From assembly GCA_012517475.1 (NCBI GenBank), contig JAAYUV010000017.1:1-41871 (forward strand): a DNA stretch of 41,871 nt. Direction: 5' to 3'. The notes under the pieces were generated by a model. It had not been told where the DNA came from. It worked only from the letters and a program-made list of their open reading frames with translations, and did no database searches. The translations under genes and the position numbers were made by a program. Shown here one piece after another: positions 24,017 to 33,684 of this stretch (within the stretch, counting starts at the first letter, position 1; the number at the start of each line of letters is the position of its first letter). Source of the stretch: Peptococcaceae bacterium. Lineage in GTDB: Bacteria; Bacillota; Desulfitobacteriia; Desulfitobacteriales; Syntrophobotulaceae.

Positions 24017-24020
24017 TGAG

Positions 24021-24047
24021 AGAAGCTCGGCTCGAGCTTCTTTTTTT
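24021..24047 (+). terminator. Intrinsic terminator after rubredoxin
   Basis: AGAAGCTCG (24021-24029) pairs with CGAGCTTCT (24033-24041), followed by a run of Ts. Confidence 0.9.
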
Positions 24048-24179
24048 AGTTAGGGTCAAACCCTTTTCTTGAACAACTTGGAGAAATTGACAGTCTTTCG
24101 CATCATCTATTCCGTAAGAAATTTGCTATAATAAGAAAAAGTATTTTTCTCGTATAAGTTGGGGAAGGATGATCGAGAC

Positions 24180-24884
24180 ATGGCTCATATCCTGATCGTT
24201 GATGATGACAAAAATATTTGTCAACTGTTAGAGCTGTATTTGGCGAACGAAGGCTATTCTCTGACTTTTGTGCACGATGGAAGTATGGCACTTGATATGA
24301 TCAAAAAAGAGGATATTGATTTAGTTGTTCTGGACATCATGCTGCCGGTCATTAATGGGTGGGAAGTATGCAAGATGATTCGGAGGGAAAGTATGGTTCC
24401 AATCATCATGCTGACTGCCCGGGATCTTGTGGAAGATAAAATTCAAGGATTTGAATTAGGTGCTGACGATTATATTATTAAACCATTTGAACCAAGGGAA
24501 GTTGTTGCCAGGATCAAAGCGCGCTTAAAGAATAGGGCTATAAGTGAAAATAAGGATAAGTTCGGTTCTTCAATTAGTAAGAACATATTGAAAGCGGGAA
24601 ATCTTGAGGTCGATATCGATCGTTATGAAACCAGGATTAATGGACAAAAAATTGATTTTAAACCAAAGGAAATACAATTGTTATATTTTTTGCTGCGGAA
24701 TAAAAATATGGTTTTTTCCAGGGAGCAGCTTTTAGAGAGGGTATGGGATTATACGTTTGAAGGAGACACCCGTACGGTTGATGTTCATATCAACCGGCTA
24801 AGAGAAAAAATGGAGGGGGCTTGTACTGCCTGTCATATTCGAACGGTATGGGGTGTCGGGTACAAGCTGGAGAGCGATGTTTAG
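24180..24884 (+). CDS. OmpR/PhoB-family response regulator
   Basis: A 234-residue response regulator: receiver domain with the acidic pair in LIVDDDKN, phospho-acceptor Asp in DLVVLDIMLP (about residue 53), the Thr in LTARD and Lys in IIKPFEP; then a winged-helix DNA-binding domain (IDFKPKEIQLLYFLLRNKNMVFSREQLLERVW to VDVHINRLREKME). ATG 24180 follows GGGGAAGGA. The histidine kinase gene overlaps its end by 8 bp. A likely target is the PhoP-box-like array after the kinase gene. Confidence 0.93.
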   Translation: MAHILIVDDDKNICQLLELYLANEGYSLTFVHDGSMALDMIKKEDIDLVVLDIMLPVINGWEVCKMIRRESMVPIIMLTARDLVEDKIQGFELGADDYIIKPFEPREVVARIKARLKNRAISENKDKFGSSISKNILKAGNLEVDIDRYETRINGQKIDFKPKEIQLLYFLLRNKNMVFSREQLLERVWDYTFEGDTRTVDVHINRLREKMEGACTACHIRTVWGVGYKLESDV

Positions 24885-26289
24885 AGTAAATAAGACGATA
24901 TTCAGAAAACTGTTCTTTACGTATTTGCTGCTGATCATTGCGGTGATGTCGGTGATCGCTTTTGCATTTTCCTGGGGTTACAACAATTATGTATTTACGG
25001 AAAAACAAGCAGATTTACGTTCGGCGGCGGCCAAAACTGCGATGCTGATTGAAAGCTACCGTAATGAGCAAATCTCCTCCACAGAACTCAACCATTCTTT
25101 GGATATCCTGAGTTACATGACCGGTTCAAGGATCTACGCCATTAAACTTACGAAAGAGTCCCTGCAAAATGAAAAGCTGATTATGGATCAGGATTATATT
25201 GACGGGTATTTGTTTGAGGATTTAAAGAATATCCTCAATGGCCAGGAGGTTACCCGGAAAAAACAATATTCCGATAGGATGGATGGTTATGTGGTCTTTG
25301 TTGGAGAACCTTTGCATAACCAAACCGGAATAGAGGGAGCCATTTTGCTTTTCGCCCCGATTGATCAATTTAGTGCCCAAATTACCTTGATTAATTTAAC
25401 GATTTGGCTTTCGGCTTTAGTGGCGGTTTTTGTCAGCAGTTTTTTAATTTATTCGATTTCTCAAAAAATCTCCAGGCCTCTTAGAGTTATGGAGGAAGGT
25501 GCGAGGAAAATCGCGGCAGGAGAGCAAATCGAAGATTTGGTAGTTCAAACCGGAGATGAACTGGATAAAATGGCACAAGCCTTTAATTCAATGAAGAATA
25601 AGATCACAGCTGCTGAAAATATGCGGAGAGAATTCATCGCCAGCGTTTCGCATGATCTGAAAACCCCTCTCACTACCATTAATGGATTTGTGCAGGGAAT
25701 GTTGGATGGCTTGGTTAAGCCTGAAGAAAACACCAAATATCTGAAGATTATTAAGGAAGAAACCCAAAGACTCATCGGACTAACCGGTGATATTTTGGAA
25801 CTGGCTAAGCTGCAGTCTGGGGGAATAAACCTTCAGAGAAAATATTTCAATTTGAAAGAATTGCTGGAGAAAACACTGGAGAGCACAGGGTTTCAGTGCA
25901 ATACGAAAAAAACATTGATCAGTATGGATTGTCCTGAAAACATCGAATTGTATGCTGATGAAGAGCGTTTCAGGCAGATTCTCATTAACATTTTGGATAA
26001 TGCCTTTAAATTTACTCCGGAAAACGGTGAGATTATCTTGAAAGCTTCCCAACTTGAAAGGGAAATTTGCTTGCGTATCAAAGATAATGGCCAGGGAATC
26101 GCACCTGATGATCTTCCATATATTTTCGAAAAGTTTTACCGTGGTGATAAGTCCAGACAAGAATCAACCGGGGGAACGGGCCTGGGTCTTAATATTGTCA
26201 AAATGTTGGTTGAATCCCATGGCGGAAGGATAGAAGCCCAAAGCGTACTTGGTCAGGGGACAGAATTTATACTCTTTTTTCCCAAATAA
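24877..26289 (+). CDS. Membrane sensor histidine kinase
   Basis: A 470-residue kinase with membrane helices at about residues 9-32 and 170-195, an extracytoplasmic sensing domain between them, a HAMP linker (SQKISRPLRVMEEGARKIAAGE), HisKA dimerisation domain with the phospho-acceptor His in FIASVSHDLKTPLTTINGF, and a HATPase domain with N box (NILDNAFKFTPENG), G1 (DNGQGIAPDDL) and G2 (GGTGLGLNIVK). It phosphorylates the regulator encoded just upstream. The ATG overlaps the regulator's stop region and has TGGAG close by. The stimulus is unknown; architecture is PhoR/ResE-like. Confidence 0.92.
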   Translation: MFRVNKTIFRKLFFTYLLLIIAVMSVIAFAFSWGYNNYVFTEKQADLRSAAAKTAMLIESYRNEQISSTELNHSLDILSYMTGSRIYAIKLTKESLQNEKLIMDQDYIDGYLFEDLKNILNGQEVTRKKQYSDRMDGYVVFVGEPLHNQTGIEGAILLFAPIDQFSAQITLINLTIWLSALVAVFVSSFLIYSISQKISRPLRVMEEGARKIAAGEQIEDLVVQTGDELDKMAQAFNSMKNKITAAENMRREFIASVSHDLKTPLTTINGFVQGMLDGLVKPEENTKYLKIIKEETQRLIGLTGDILELAKLQSGGINLQRKYFNLKELLEKTLESTGFQCNTKKTLISMDCPENIELYADEERFRQILINILDNAFKFTPENGEIILKASQLEREICLRIKDNGQGIAPDDLPYIFEKFYRGDKSRQESTGGTGLGLNIVKMLVESHGGRIEAQSVLGQGTEFILFFPK

Positions 26290-26328
26290 AACTTCTGTCA
26301 TTCTTTTCCAGCCTTTTCTGAAAGTTAG

Positions 26329-26393
26329 TTCACGATAAGTTTACAATTTGTTTACAAATTATCTGTTTTGCGGTGACATTTGCACTTTATAAT
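26329..26393 (+). promoter_or_regulatory. PhoP-box-like direct repeats and promoter
   Basis: TTCACG (26329), TTTACA (26340) and TTTACA (26351) are spaced exactly 11 bp apart, as in Bacillus PhoP boxes (TTHACA-N5) bound by OmpR-family regulators. TATAAT at 26388-26393 is the -10; its -35 is poor, as expected for an activated promoter. The unit downstream encodes a lipoprotein and a secreted coiled-coil protein. Confidence 0.6.
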
Positions 26394-26444
26394 TAGACCT
26401 AATAACGGAAAAGATAAGCTACAAATCAACCAAGGAGGAAGGAT

Positions 26445-26714
26445 ATGAAGAGGAGAGCTACGATTGCGGTATCCACTCTTTTGATCCTGATGATGGTAGT
26501 CACCGGCTGTGCGGCCAAAACGGGGAGTGACAAGGGCAGCACCGGTAACCAGAAGGGGAAGGGAACCGGGGAAATTTCGGTAATAGCCAAATCCGGGAAT
26601 TCCATGACCACTAACGAAAAAGAAGCTGTGTTAAACGAAATAACCAAAGAACTTGATGAAATGATTAGCAGTGCCAATTCTTTTGAAGATATTGAAGACA
26701 GCGATCTGAATTAA
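26445..26714 (+). CDS. Small lipoprotein
   Basis: An 89-residue precursor with a type II signal peptide: basic MKRR, hydrophobic stretch, and lipobox VVTGC with the lipidated Cys at residue 22. The mature part has a Gly/Lys/Ser-rich linker followed by an acidic helix (NEKEAVLNEITKELDEMISSANSFEDIED). It would sit on the outer face of the cytoplasmic membrane. AAGGAGGAAGG lies before the ATG. No enzymatic motif. It is the first gene of a two-gene unit behind the two-component system and a probable target of it. Confidence 0.75.
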   Translation: MKRRATIAVSTLLILMMVVTGCAAKTGSDKGSTGNQKGKGTGEISVIAKSGNSMTTNEKEAVLNEITKELDEMISSANSFEDIEDSDLN

Positions 26715-26734
26715 AGCAAAAGGAGGAAATAGAA

Positions 26735-27280
26735 ATGAAAAAAACAACGATTGTGATGGCTGCTGTAATGACTATTTGCTTGCTGGTAAATAGCGCTGTG
26801 GTTTTTGCTGCTGATAATGCTTCCGGAAATGCCTTGAAAGGAAATAACCCGGAGCAACGGCTGGAAAAAATCCAGGAAAAAGTTCAAAACATAAAAAATT
26901 GGAATCAGGAAATTAAACCTCTTTTGGAACAGGCTCGTTCCGGCAGGGTGGAAATCATTAGATTAAGAAGTCAATTATTAAACATGCGGGGGCAATTGGA
27001 ATCCAAAATTCAGCAACTCCGCCAGCAAAAAGACAATTTGACCGATGATCAGATTGCTCAGCTCAAAGCATGCCTTGAGGCAATAAAAGCGGATAAGACA
27101 GGTATAAAGGATACATTGGGCGGTATACATTCACAACTCCCGGGATTACGGGGAGCGAAAAAGGATCAGGATCTGGAGAAAGCAAAAGCAGCTCTGCAGG
27201 AAATCATAAAGGTTCAACAGGAAAGAATTAATTTATTGAATAAAGGGATTGCTGATTTGCAAAAAGTCTTAGCCATCTAA
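26735..27280 (+). CDS. Secreted coiled-coil protein
   Basis: A 181-residue protein with a Sec signal peptide ending AVVFA-AD at about residue 25. The mature chain is almost entirely alpha-helical with heptad-like patterns (RLEKIQEKVQNIKNWNQEI, VEIIRLRSQLLNMRGQLESKIQQLRQQKDNL, ALQEIIKVQQERINLLNKGI). I do not recognise a named family. It may bind the cell surface or act in envelope stress together with the lipoprotein encoded 20 bases upstream. AAAGGAGG precedes the ATG, and a good terminator follows. Confidence 0.75.
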   Translation: MKKTTIVMAAVMTICLLVNSAVVFAADNASGNALKGNNPEQRLEKIQEKVQNIKNWNQEIKPLLEQARSGRVEIIRLRSQLLNMRGQLESKIQQLRQQKDNLTDDQIAQLKACLEAIKADKTGIKDTLGGIHSQLPGLRGAKKDQDLEKAKAALQEIIKVQQERINLLNKGIADLQKVLAI

Positions 27281-27308
27281 ACCGGTTTGAACAGGAAAGA
27301 TTAAATCC

Positions 27309-27352
27309 AAAAGGGATGCCACAATATAGATGATAAAGCGGCATCCCTTTTT
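27309..27352 (+). terminator. Intrinsic terminator
   Basis: AAAAGGGATGCC (27309-27320) pairs perfectly with 27340-27351, followed by more Ts. It ends the lipoprotein/coiled-coil transcript. Confidence 0.9.
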
Positions 27353-27757
27353 ATTTTATGACGGATATTGCAAGCAATCCTGGACAAAACGTATCACTTC
27401 ATTTCCGATGTTCAAATTGTTTTGCTTAAGCAAATTAAGCTTTTGTACCACCCGGTTTTTCTCGGCGTCTTTCCGGGAATCATGGCATTTAACGGGCTGT
27501 AATCAAATATTTCTTTTTCATAATTACTCCCTTCAGACAGAGTTATTTCCTCCAGATATAATTCTATTCTTAATATCCTGAAAAAAGAGTATCATCTAAA
27601 TTTGATTCTACTGATTATTCACAAAAATAATAGATTTTACCAACGATTATTGTCGAAGGAAACTAAAAAGATCCAGCGAATTATATGGTGTTACGGGAAT
27701 TTGATGAAAAAAGTATGTTTTAAAAGAACAACTATGGATTACATTGGAGGGTACACA
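27353..27757. other. About 400 bp without a supported gene
   Basis: On the minus strand there is an open stretch (27356 to about 27494) of roughly 45 codons with protein-like character (KLNLLKQNNLNIGNEVIRFV) but no start codon after the upstream stop, so it may be a relic. Nothing else convincing is seen before the deacetylase-like gene. Confidence 0.4.
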
Positions 27758-29128
27758 ATGGAAGGGCAACCGCAACATACAACGAATCCCCAGATTCCTG
27801 CAAAACAGAATATTCGGCTGTTGCTTATTATTTTTGTCGCCCTCATCCTCTCTACAGGGATTTATTTTGTAAATCTTGATATCAAACAGAATAAAAAAGC
27901 TGAAGAGATTAGGCAAAATTATTCCAGACTTCTTGAGCAAGGCGAATATCAAAATAAGGAAAACTACCAGCTGGCTCAAGACAGCCTGAAAAAGAGTTTG
28001 GATAAAATCTATGGACGTGTTGATGAGCTTGGGAAACAAGGACAATATATCGCAGCTGCGGAAGAACTTAAAAAACTAATGACTTTGTTTCCTGAAAACA
28101 AGGATATTCCTCAGAAGATAAATGCTCTGGAGACAGTCCGTCAAGAAGAAGAAAAAAGTCTGGTTCCGTATTATGGTCCGGTCCAGCACATCTTTTTTCA
28201 TCCTTTAATAGCCTTTCCGGCGCTGACTTTTGATGGAGATCTTCAGTCCAACGGTTTTAACCAGTGGTTTGTTACCATACCTGAGTTTAATAAGATTATT
28301 GAATCCATTTATGCCAAAGGATTTATCCTGGTTGATATAAAAGACCTGTATGAAATGAAAAAAGTTGAAGATAAGGAAACGGTTGTTCCAAGGGCCTTAT
28401 ATCTGCCCAAAGGAAAAAGACCGATGGTCCTTTCAATAGATGATTTGAATTACTATCCCTATATGATTCAAAACGGAACTGTGCATAAATTGATTGTGGA
28501 TACGGCAGGGAAAATTGCCACCTATTCCAAGAGCAGTGAAGGTAAGGAAACCATATCCTATGACAATGAAATTGTTCCCATTTTAGATCAATTTATAGAA
28601 AAACATCCTGATTTTTCATTCCGCGGGGCTAAGGGGGTTATTGCCCTCACCGGTTATGAGGGAATCCTCGGGTATCGAACGGATGAATTGCAGTCTCCTC
28701 TTTTCAGCAAGGAAAAAGAAGAGGCTCTCCGGGTTGTGCAAGTGATGAAGGAAAGCGGATGGTCTTTTGCATCCCATGGTTACGGTCACCTCAACACCAG
28801 AGACGTACCTTATGAAAGACTCGCAGCGGATACGCAGCGATGGAAAAAAGAAGTTGAACCTCTTATTGGGCATACCGATGTGTATATTTATCCGTTCGGG
28901 GCATCTGTTAAACCGGAAGATCCCAAATTCAAGTTTTTACAAGAAGAAGGTTTTAAGATCTTTTGTTCCGTTGGCCCCAATCCCTATTTGAAGTACTCAG
29001 ATCAATACGTGTTAATGGATCGCAGGCATATTGACGGAGTAGCTTTAATTTTGCAGGCGGATATGATGAAGGATCTTTTCGACAGTAAAATGGTTCTGGA
29101 TCCGGTCAGACCCCCGCTCAAGTTTTAA
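27758..29128 (+). CDS. Membrane-anchored polysaccharide deacetylase-like protein
   Basis: A 456-residue protein with one N-terminal membrane anchor (NIRLLLIIFVALILSTGIYFV), a helical/coiled region (about residues 45-125, partly TPR-like) and a C-terminal NodB-like fold. Likely NodB motifs are the Asp pair in LSIDDLNYY, the His pair in FASHGYGHLN, and the VYIYPFGA strand. It would act outside the membrane on peptidoglycan or another polysaccharide; substrate unknown. The fold is less canonical than PdaA, and some relatives may be inactive. ATG 27758 is preceded by GGAGGG at 27747; the longer frame upstream has no binding site. Confidence 0.77.
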   Translation: MEGQPQHTTNPQIPAKQNIRLLLIIFVALILSTGIYFVNLDIKQNKKAEEIRQNYSRLLEQGEYQNKENYQLAQDSLKKSLDKIYGRVDELGKQGQYIAAAEELKKLMTLFPENKDIPQKINALETVRQEEEKSLVPYYGPVQHIFFHPLIAFPALTFDGDLQSNGFNQWFVTIPEFNKIIESIYAKGFILVDIKDLYEMKKVEDKETVVPRALYLPKGKRPMVLSIDDLNYYPYMIQNGTVHKLIVDTAGKIATYSKSSEGKETISYDNEIVPILDQFIEKHPDFSFRGAKGVIALTGYEGILGYRTDELQSPLFSKEKEEALRVVQVMKESGWSFASHGYGHLNTRDVPYERLAADTQRWKKEVEPLIGHTDVYIYPFGASVKPEDPKFKFLQEEGFKIFCSVGPNPYLKYSDQYVLMDRRHIDGVALILQADMMKDLFDSKMVLDPVRPPLKF

Positions 29129-29458
29129 TCATCTCTTCTTCCTGCGGGTAGTTTCCAGCATTAACTTGTATTTGACTTCGGTATCCATGAGTTTTTTAGT
29201 AAGCTGATTCTTGCTTTCCCCTTCGGGACAGGCTGAAAGCTGTTTGCGCAGTTCACTGATTTGTTTAAGAAGGTGAACTTCCTCGGGAACAACCCCTGAA
29301 TTTTTGAGAACCGTATATGCGGCTCTCATTTCTGGCGGTATGGATACCAGATAATCAAGATTGACAGGTTTTCCCTCGCCCGGTAAATCATCAAATTCCC
29401 CATTATTAATAGCCTCTTCTATTTTGCTCAAAGCGATCTTGGCAAAAATATCGTACAT
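29129..29458 (-). CDS. DUF1992 (DnaJC28-like) protein
   Basis: A 109-residue protein with the DUF1992 signature: FAKIALSKIEEAINNGEFDDLPGEGKPVNLD near the N terminus, followed by helical KLMDTEVKYKLMLETTRRKKR. The family is found as a stand-alone protein in bacteria and as the conserved domain of eukaryotic DnaJC28; its function is not known. It converges on the deacetylase-like gene, stop codons being adjacent. The binding site (GGGGTA) is weak. Confidence 0.82.
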   Translation of the reverse strand: MYDIFAKIALSKIEEAINNGEFDDLPGEGKPVNLDYLVSIPPEMRAAYTVLKNSGVVPEEVHLLKQISELRKQLSACPEGESKNQLTKKLMDTEVKYKLMLETTRRKKR

Positions 29459-29580
29459 GTCGTATACCCCAAGTCTTTATTTTTCCTTCCGGTGTATGAC
29501 CATATTGATCATTAATTGGTTGGAATTCTTACAAATTATTATACAATGAAGGTAAGCATTTTTGATTATTATTGGACGGT

Positions 29581-29835
29581 ATGGAAAGGAAAAAGGAACC
29601 GAATATAGGTTCGGTTCCAGTTCAGCATACCCAAGTTTTAAAGATCATCCTCATCATTGCAGCGGGATCTTTTCTGATCAGGATAACACAGCCTATTGGA
29701 AGCGCGGTACTCAATATGCAGCATCCGTTTTTTACACAGTATGTGATACTTTTTATTTGCGGGGTCTTTCCTCTCCTGAAAGGTTTAATCGTCGCTGTTG
29801 TTACAATCCCAGCATGCTTTGCTTTTAGTTTTTAA
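29581..29835 (+). pseudogene. Fragment resembling an acyltransferase_3 membrane protein
   Basis: An 84-residue frame with two hydrophobic helices (VLKIILIIAAGSFLIRI and YVILFICGVFPLLKGLIVAVVTIPA). The piece LNMQHPFFTQYVILFICGV matches the mid-protein pattern of acyltransferase_3 membrane enzymes (about 350-400 residues), whose other helices and catalytic His are missing. I therefore read it as a remnant. A free-standing small membrane protein is the alternative. No clear Shine-Dalgarno precedes the ATG. Confidence 0.45.
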
Positions 29836-30127
29836 TCATCGTTCGGTTTCTTAATAGGTAGAGCTGCTTTTTACTCAAGGATATTACGATTGAATAGGAC
29901 ATTGTTATCCCCCTCTAACAGTTCTTTTTGTTCTTTCATGCTTCTTGCCCCATGTTATATAATATAAATTTATCCCGTACACTGTGAGGTAGCGCCAAAT
30001 ATATAGAAAAAGAAAATATTCTTTGTTTGACGGACTTGGTGCAGCCAAGTCTTTCTCATACATTTTTTTCGGCAAAAGTTTGAATAATAAGTTGGAAAGA
30101 AAACTTTTATAAGGAGGACGTAAGAAA
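29836..30127 (+). other. Non-coding leader region before nifJ
   Basis: No gene is seen. TATAAT at about 29957 could be a -10 element. A hairpin GACTTGG/CCAAGTC at about 30034-30053 is followed by TTTCTC and may be a weak terminator or leader structure. AAGGAGG before 30128 is the nifJ binding site. Confidence 0.4.
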
Positions 30128-33100
30128 ATGCCGAAAAAAATGGCGACGATGGATGGGAACGAAGCCGCAGCACTTGCTTCTTATGCGTTGACTGAAGTTG
30201 CCACCATCTTTCCAATAACCCCTTCATCTCCTATGGCTGAAGGAGTGGATGAATGGTCTGCCCATGGAAAAGTAAATATCTTCGGGCAGCCTGTGAAAGT
30301 AGTTGAGATGGAATCCGAAGCAGGGGCAGCAGGCGCTGTTCACGGATCCCTTGCTTCCGGGGCGTTAACGACTACATACACAGCCTCGCAAGGACTCCTC
30401 TTGATGATTCCCAATATGTATAAGATAGCAGGGGAACTGCTCCCCACTGTATTTCATGTCAGTGCCAGGGCCTTGGCAACTCACGCCTTATCGATTTTTG
30501 GAGACCATCAGGATGTGATGGCGTGTCGACAGACAGGATTTGCCCTGCTTGCTTCCACCAGCGTGCAAGAGGCGATGGATCTTGGTTATGTTTCTCATTT
30601 GGCTACAATCAAATCCCGGGTTCCATTTCTACACTTCTTCGATGGATTCCGGACCTCCCATGAATATCAGAAGATTGAAATGATTGATCAGGAAACCATC
30701 AACCAGCTGGTAGACCATCAAGCAATTCAAAATTTCAGGGATAATTCCTTAAATCCGGAACACCCCATCATCAGGGGATCAACCCAAAACCCCGACGTGT
30801 ATTTTCAATATAGAGAAGTATCCAACCCCTTTTATGAGAAAGTACCGGATGTGGTAGAGCAAACCATGCGGGATATTGAAAAAGTTACGGGAAGGGCCTA
30901 TCACCCGTTTAATTATTACGGAGCTCCTGATGCCGAGCACATCATCGTAGCGATGGGCTCGGTTTGCGATACAATTGAAGAAACCGTGGATTATCTTTTG
31001 GGCAAGGGGGAAAAGGTGGGGGTACTGATCGTTCACCTCTATCGACCTTTTTCAGCGAAATACTTCTTTCAGGTTTTTCCCCAAACAGTAAAGAAAATCG
31101 CGGTACTGGACAGAACCAAAGAACCGGGGTCCCCGGGAGAACCGCTCTATTTAGATATTGTTGAGCTATTCAGCAGTATTCCCAATAAGCCTATGATAGT
31201 CGGGGGAAGGTACGGTCTTGGGTCCAAAGATACAACACCGTCCCAGATCCTGGCGGTTTATAAAAATCTGAAACAGGGCAACCCCAAAAATCATTTTACT
31301 ATCGGCATCGTGGATGATGTCTCCCATACTTCCTTGCCCGAAGAGGAAGTTATCGATACCACTCCTGAAGGAACCATCAGCTGTAAATTCTGGGGGTTGG
31401 GTTCGGACGGCACGGTAGGGGCCAATAAATCAGCCGTTAAGATCATAGGCGATAATACGGATCTCTATGCTCAGGCCTATTTCTCTTATGACAGTAAAAA
31501 GTCAGGCGGTACTACGGTTTCCCACTTGCGATTTGGTAAAAAACCAATAAAATCCCGGTATTTAGTTTTCGATGCGGATTATATTGCCTGTCACAACAAA
31601 TCTTTTCTCTATCAATATGATCTCGTAAAGGGTTTAAAAAAGAATGGTACGTTTGTCTTAAACTGCCCCTGGAAAACAGAAGAGCTGGAAGAACACCTTC
31701 CCGCCTATCTGAAACGTTATCTGGCGGAGAACAATATTCAGTTCTATATCATTAATGCCATTGATATTGCACAAAAAATTGGGCTGGGTGCAAGAATCAA
31801 TATGATTATGCAGGCTGCCTTTTTCAAGCTGGCCAACGTAATACCGGTTGAAGATGCCGTGAAATACCTGAAAAAATCAATAGAAAAGACTTATGGCAGA
31901 AAGGGTTCTAAGATCGTAGAAATGAACCAGGCTGCAGTTGACCAGGGAATTTCCCAACTTGTTAAAGTAGAAGTCCCTGCATCCTGGGCTAATGCTCAAG
32001 ATGAAAAAACGTCTGCAAAAGAAGAACCGGATTTTATTAAAAATATTCACCATCCGATTGAGCGCTATGAAGGGGATAAACTTCCCGTCAGTACTTTTGT
32101 GGGGATGGAAGACGGACGTGCCCCTTTGGGTACAACCGCTTATGAAAAACGCGGAATCGCCGTATTTATCCCCGAATGGCAGATCGACAAATGCATTCAG
32201 TGCAATCAGTGCTCATATATCTGTCCTCACGCAACGATCAGACCGTACCTGTTAAATGATGTGGAAAAAGCGGAAGCCCCCGATACCTTCAAGACCAAGG
32301 AAGCAATCGGCAAGGGTTTGGAAGGACTGCATTACCGTATTCAGGTAGCCCCTATGGATTGCACAGGTTGTATGAACTGTGCCGACATTTGCCCTGCTCC
32401 CGGAAAAGCTTTAATCATGAAGCCGGCAGTACAGGAAATTGAAATGGAATCTGAAAATTGGGAATATGCGATGACCGTTACTCCGAAGGAAGATCTAACA
32501 GATCGATATACCTTAAAAGGCAGCCAGTTTATCAGGCCGCTCCTGGAATTTAACGGTGCCTGCCCTGGCTGTGGAGAGACTCCCTATGTAAAGCTTCTGA
32601 CCCAGCTCTTCGGAGAGAGAATGATGATTGCCAATGCCACAGGATGTTCATCCATTTGGGGCGGAAGTTATCCTTCCATTCCCTATACCACCAATGCGGA
32701 AGGAAGAGGACCTGCCTGGGCAAACTCACTCTTTGAAAATAATGCTGAATATGGGTATGGGATGTATTTAGGCGCAAAACAGGTCAGAGAAAAGATTGCC
32801 AGGTTAATGGAGGAAGCGCTTGATTCTCCTGTCGATGATCAAGTCAAAAGTGCGTTTCGGGAATGGCTTGATTCCTTTGATGACGGGGATAGGTCCAGGT
32901 TTGCTTCAGATAAAGTGTTACAAGTTCTCCAAACTCAATCCGGACAAAATCCTATCTTTGCCGAAATTCTCAAAAGGAAAGACTATCTGGTAAAACGTTC
33001 CGTTTGGTCGGTTGGCGGAGATGGCTGGGCTTATGATATCGGATACAACGGAGTGGATCATGTTCTGGCCAGCGGAGACGATATCAATCTCCTTGTTATG

Positions 33101-33655
33101 GATACCGAAGTCTACTCCAATACCGGGGGCCAGTCCTCCAAAGCTACGCAGACCGCAGCGATTGCCAAATTCGCGGCCGCCGGCAAAAAGATCCGCAAGA
33201 AGGACCTGGGGATGATGGCCATGTCCTATGGATATGTTTATGTTGCGCAGATCGCGATGGGAGCGAATATGCAGCAAACCATCAGGGCAATTAAGGAAGC
33301 GGAAAAATACAAGGGACCGTCTCTTATCATTGCTTATGCTACCTGCTTTACACACGGTATCAAAAGTGGAATGGGAACCAGTATAGCCCAGCAAAAGAAA
33401 GCTGTTGAATCGGGGTATTGGCATCTCTACAGGTATAACCCCGAGCTAAAAGAACAAGGCAAAAACCCATTCGTCTTGGATTCCAAAGAGCCGAAAGGGA
33501 ACTTCCGGGAATTTCTGGAGAGCGAGATCCGATACTCGTCATTGATGAACGTCTTTCCTGATATTGCTGATGAAATGTTCAGCGTTGCTGAGGATCATGC
33601 GATGACACGTTATGAGACCTATCGCAGGATGGCACAGAATGATTGTTTCAGGTAA
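30128..33655 (+). CDS. nifJ: Pyruvate:ferredoxin (flavodoxin) oxidoreductase, single chain
   Basis: A 1175-residue enzyme that converts pyruvate and CoA to acetyl-CoA and CO2 and reduces ferredoxin. Domains in order: PFOR N-terminal (EAAALASYALTEVATIFPITPSSPMAE), domain II with the TSQG-like ASQGLLL segment, the gamma domain (FWGLGSDGTVGANKSAVKII), a 2[4Fe-4S] ferredoxin domain (CIQCNQCSYICP and CTGCMNCADICP, about residues 690-755), and the TPP-binding domain (CPGCGETPY, GDGWAYDIGYNGVDHV). Length and order match the homodimeric clostridial PFOR. AAGGAGG precedes the ATG. It can generate low-potential electrons for nitrogenase as well as for fermentation; separate transcription from nif is indicated by position. 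Confidence 0.96.
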   Translation: MPKKMATMDGNEAAALASYALTEVATIFPITPSSPMAEGVDEWSAHGKVNIFGQPVKVVEMESEAGAAGAVHGSLASGALTTTYTASQGLLLMIPNMYKIAGELLPTVFHVSARALATHALSIFGDHQDVMACRQTGFALLASTSVQEAMDLGYVSHLATIKSRVPFLHFFDGFRTSHEYQKIEMIDQETINQLVDHQAIQNFRDNSLNPEHPIIRGSTQNPDVYFQYREVSNPFYEKVPDVVEQTMRDIEKVTGRAYHPFNYYGAPDAEHIIVAMGSVCDTIEETVDYLLGKGEKVGVLIVHLYRPFSAKYFFQVFPQTVKKIAVLDRTKEPGSPGEPLYLDIVELFSSIPNKPMIVGGRYGLGSKDTTPSQILAVYKNLKQGNPKNHFTIGIVDDVSHTSLPEEEVIDTTPEGTISCKFWGLGSDGTVGANKSAVKIIGDNTDLYAQAYFSYDSKKSGGTTVSHLRFGKKPIKSRYLVFDADYIACHNKSFLYQYDLVKGLKKNGTFVLNCPWKTEELEEHLPAYLKRYLAENNIQFYIINAIDIAQKIGLGARINMIMQAAFFKLANVIPVEDAVKYLKKSIEKTYGRKGSKIVEMNQAAVDQGISQLVKVEVPASWANAQDEKTSAKEEPDFIKNIHHPIERYEGDKLPVSTFVGMEDGRAPLGTTAYEKRGIAVFIPEWQIDKCIQCNQCSYICPHATIRPYLLNDVEKAEAPDTFKTKEAIGKGLEGLHYRIQVAPMDCTGCMNCADICPAPGKALIMKPAVQEIEMESENWEYAMTVTPKEDLTDRYTLKGSQFIRPLLEFNGACPGCGETPYVKLLTQLFGERMMIANATGCSSIWGGSYPSIPYTTNAEGRGPAWANSLFENNAEYGYGMYLGAKQVREKIARLMEEALDSPVDDQVKSAFREWLDSFDDGDRSRFASDKVLQVLQTQSGQNPIFAEILKRKDYLVKRSVWSVGGDGWAYDIGYNGVDHVLASGDDINLLVMDTEVYSNTGGQSSKATQTAAIAKFAAAGKKIRKKDLGMMAMSYGYVYVAQIAMGANMQQTIRAIKEAEKYKGPSLIIAYATCFTHGIKSGMGTSIAQQKKAVESGYWHLYRYNPELKEQGKNPFVLDSKEPKGNFREFLESEIRYSSLMNVFPDIADEMFSVAEDHAMTRYETYRRMAQNDCFR

Positions 33656-33684
33656 AAGGCTTTGATGAAAGAAGGGAGGACAAT

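Noticed and set aside
27356-27494. Minus-strand 45-codon protein-like stretch
   Set aside because: No start codon follows the upstream stop and no binding site is present, so it is mentioned only as a possible relic.
32918-33424. 168-codon minus-strand frame opposite nifJ
   Set aside because: It is antisense to conserved TPP-domain coding sequence; a typical shadow of high-GC codon positions.
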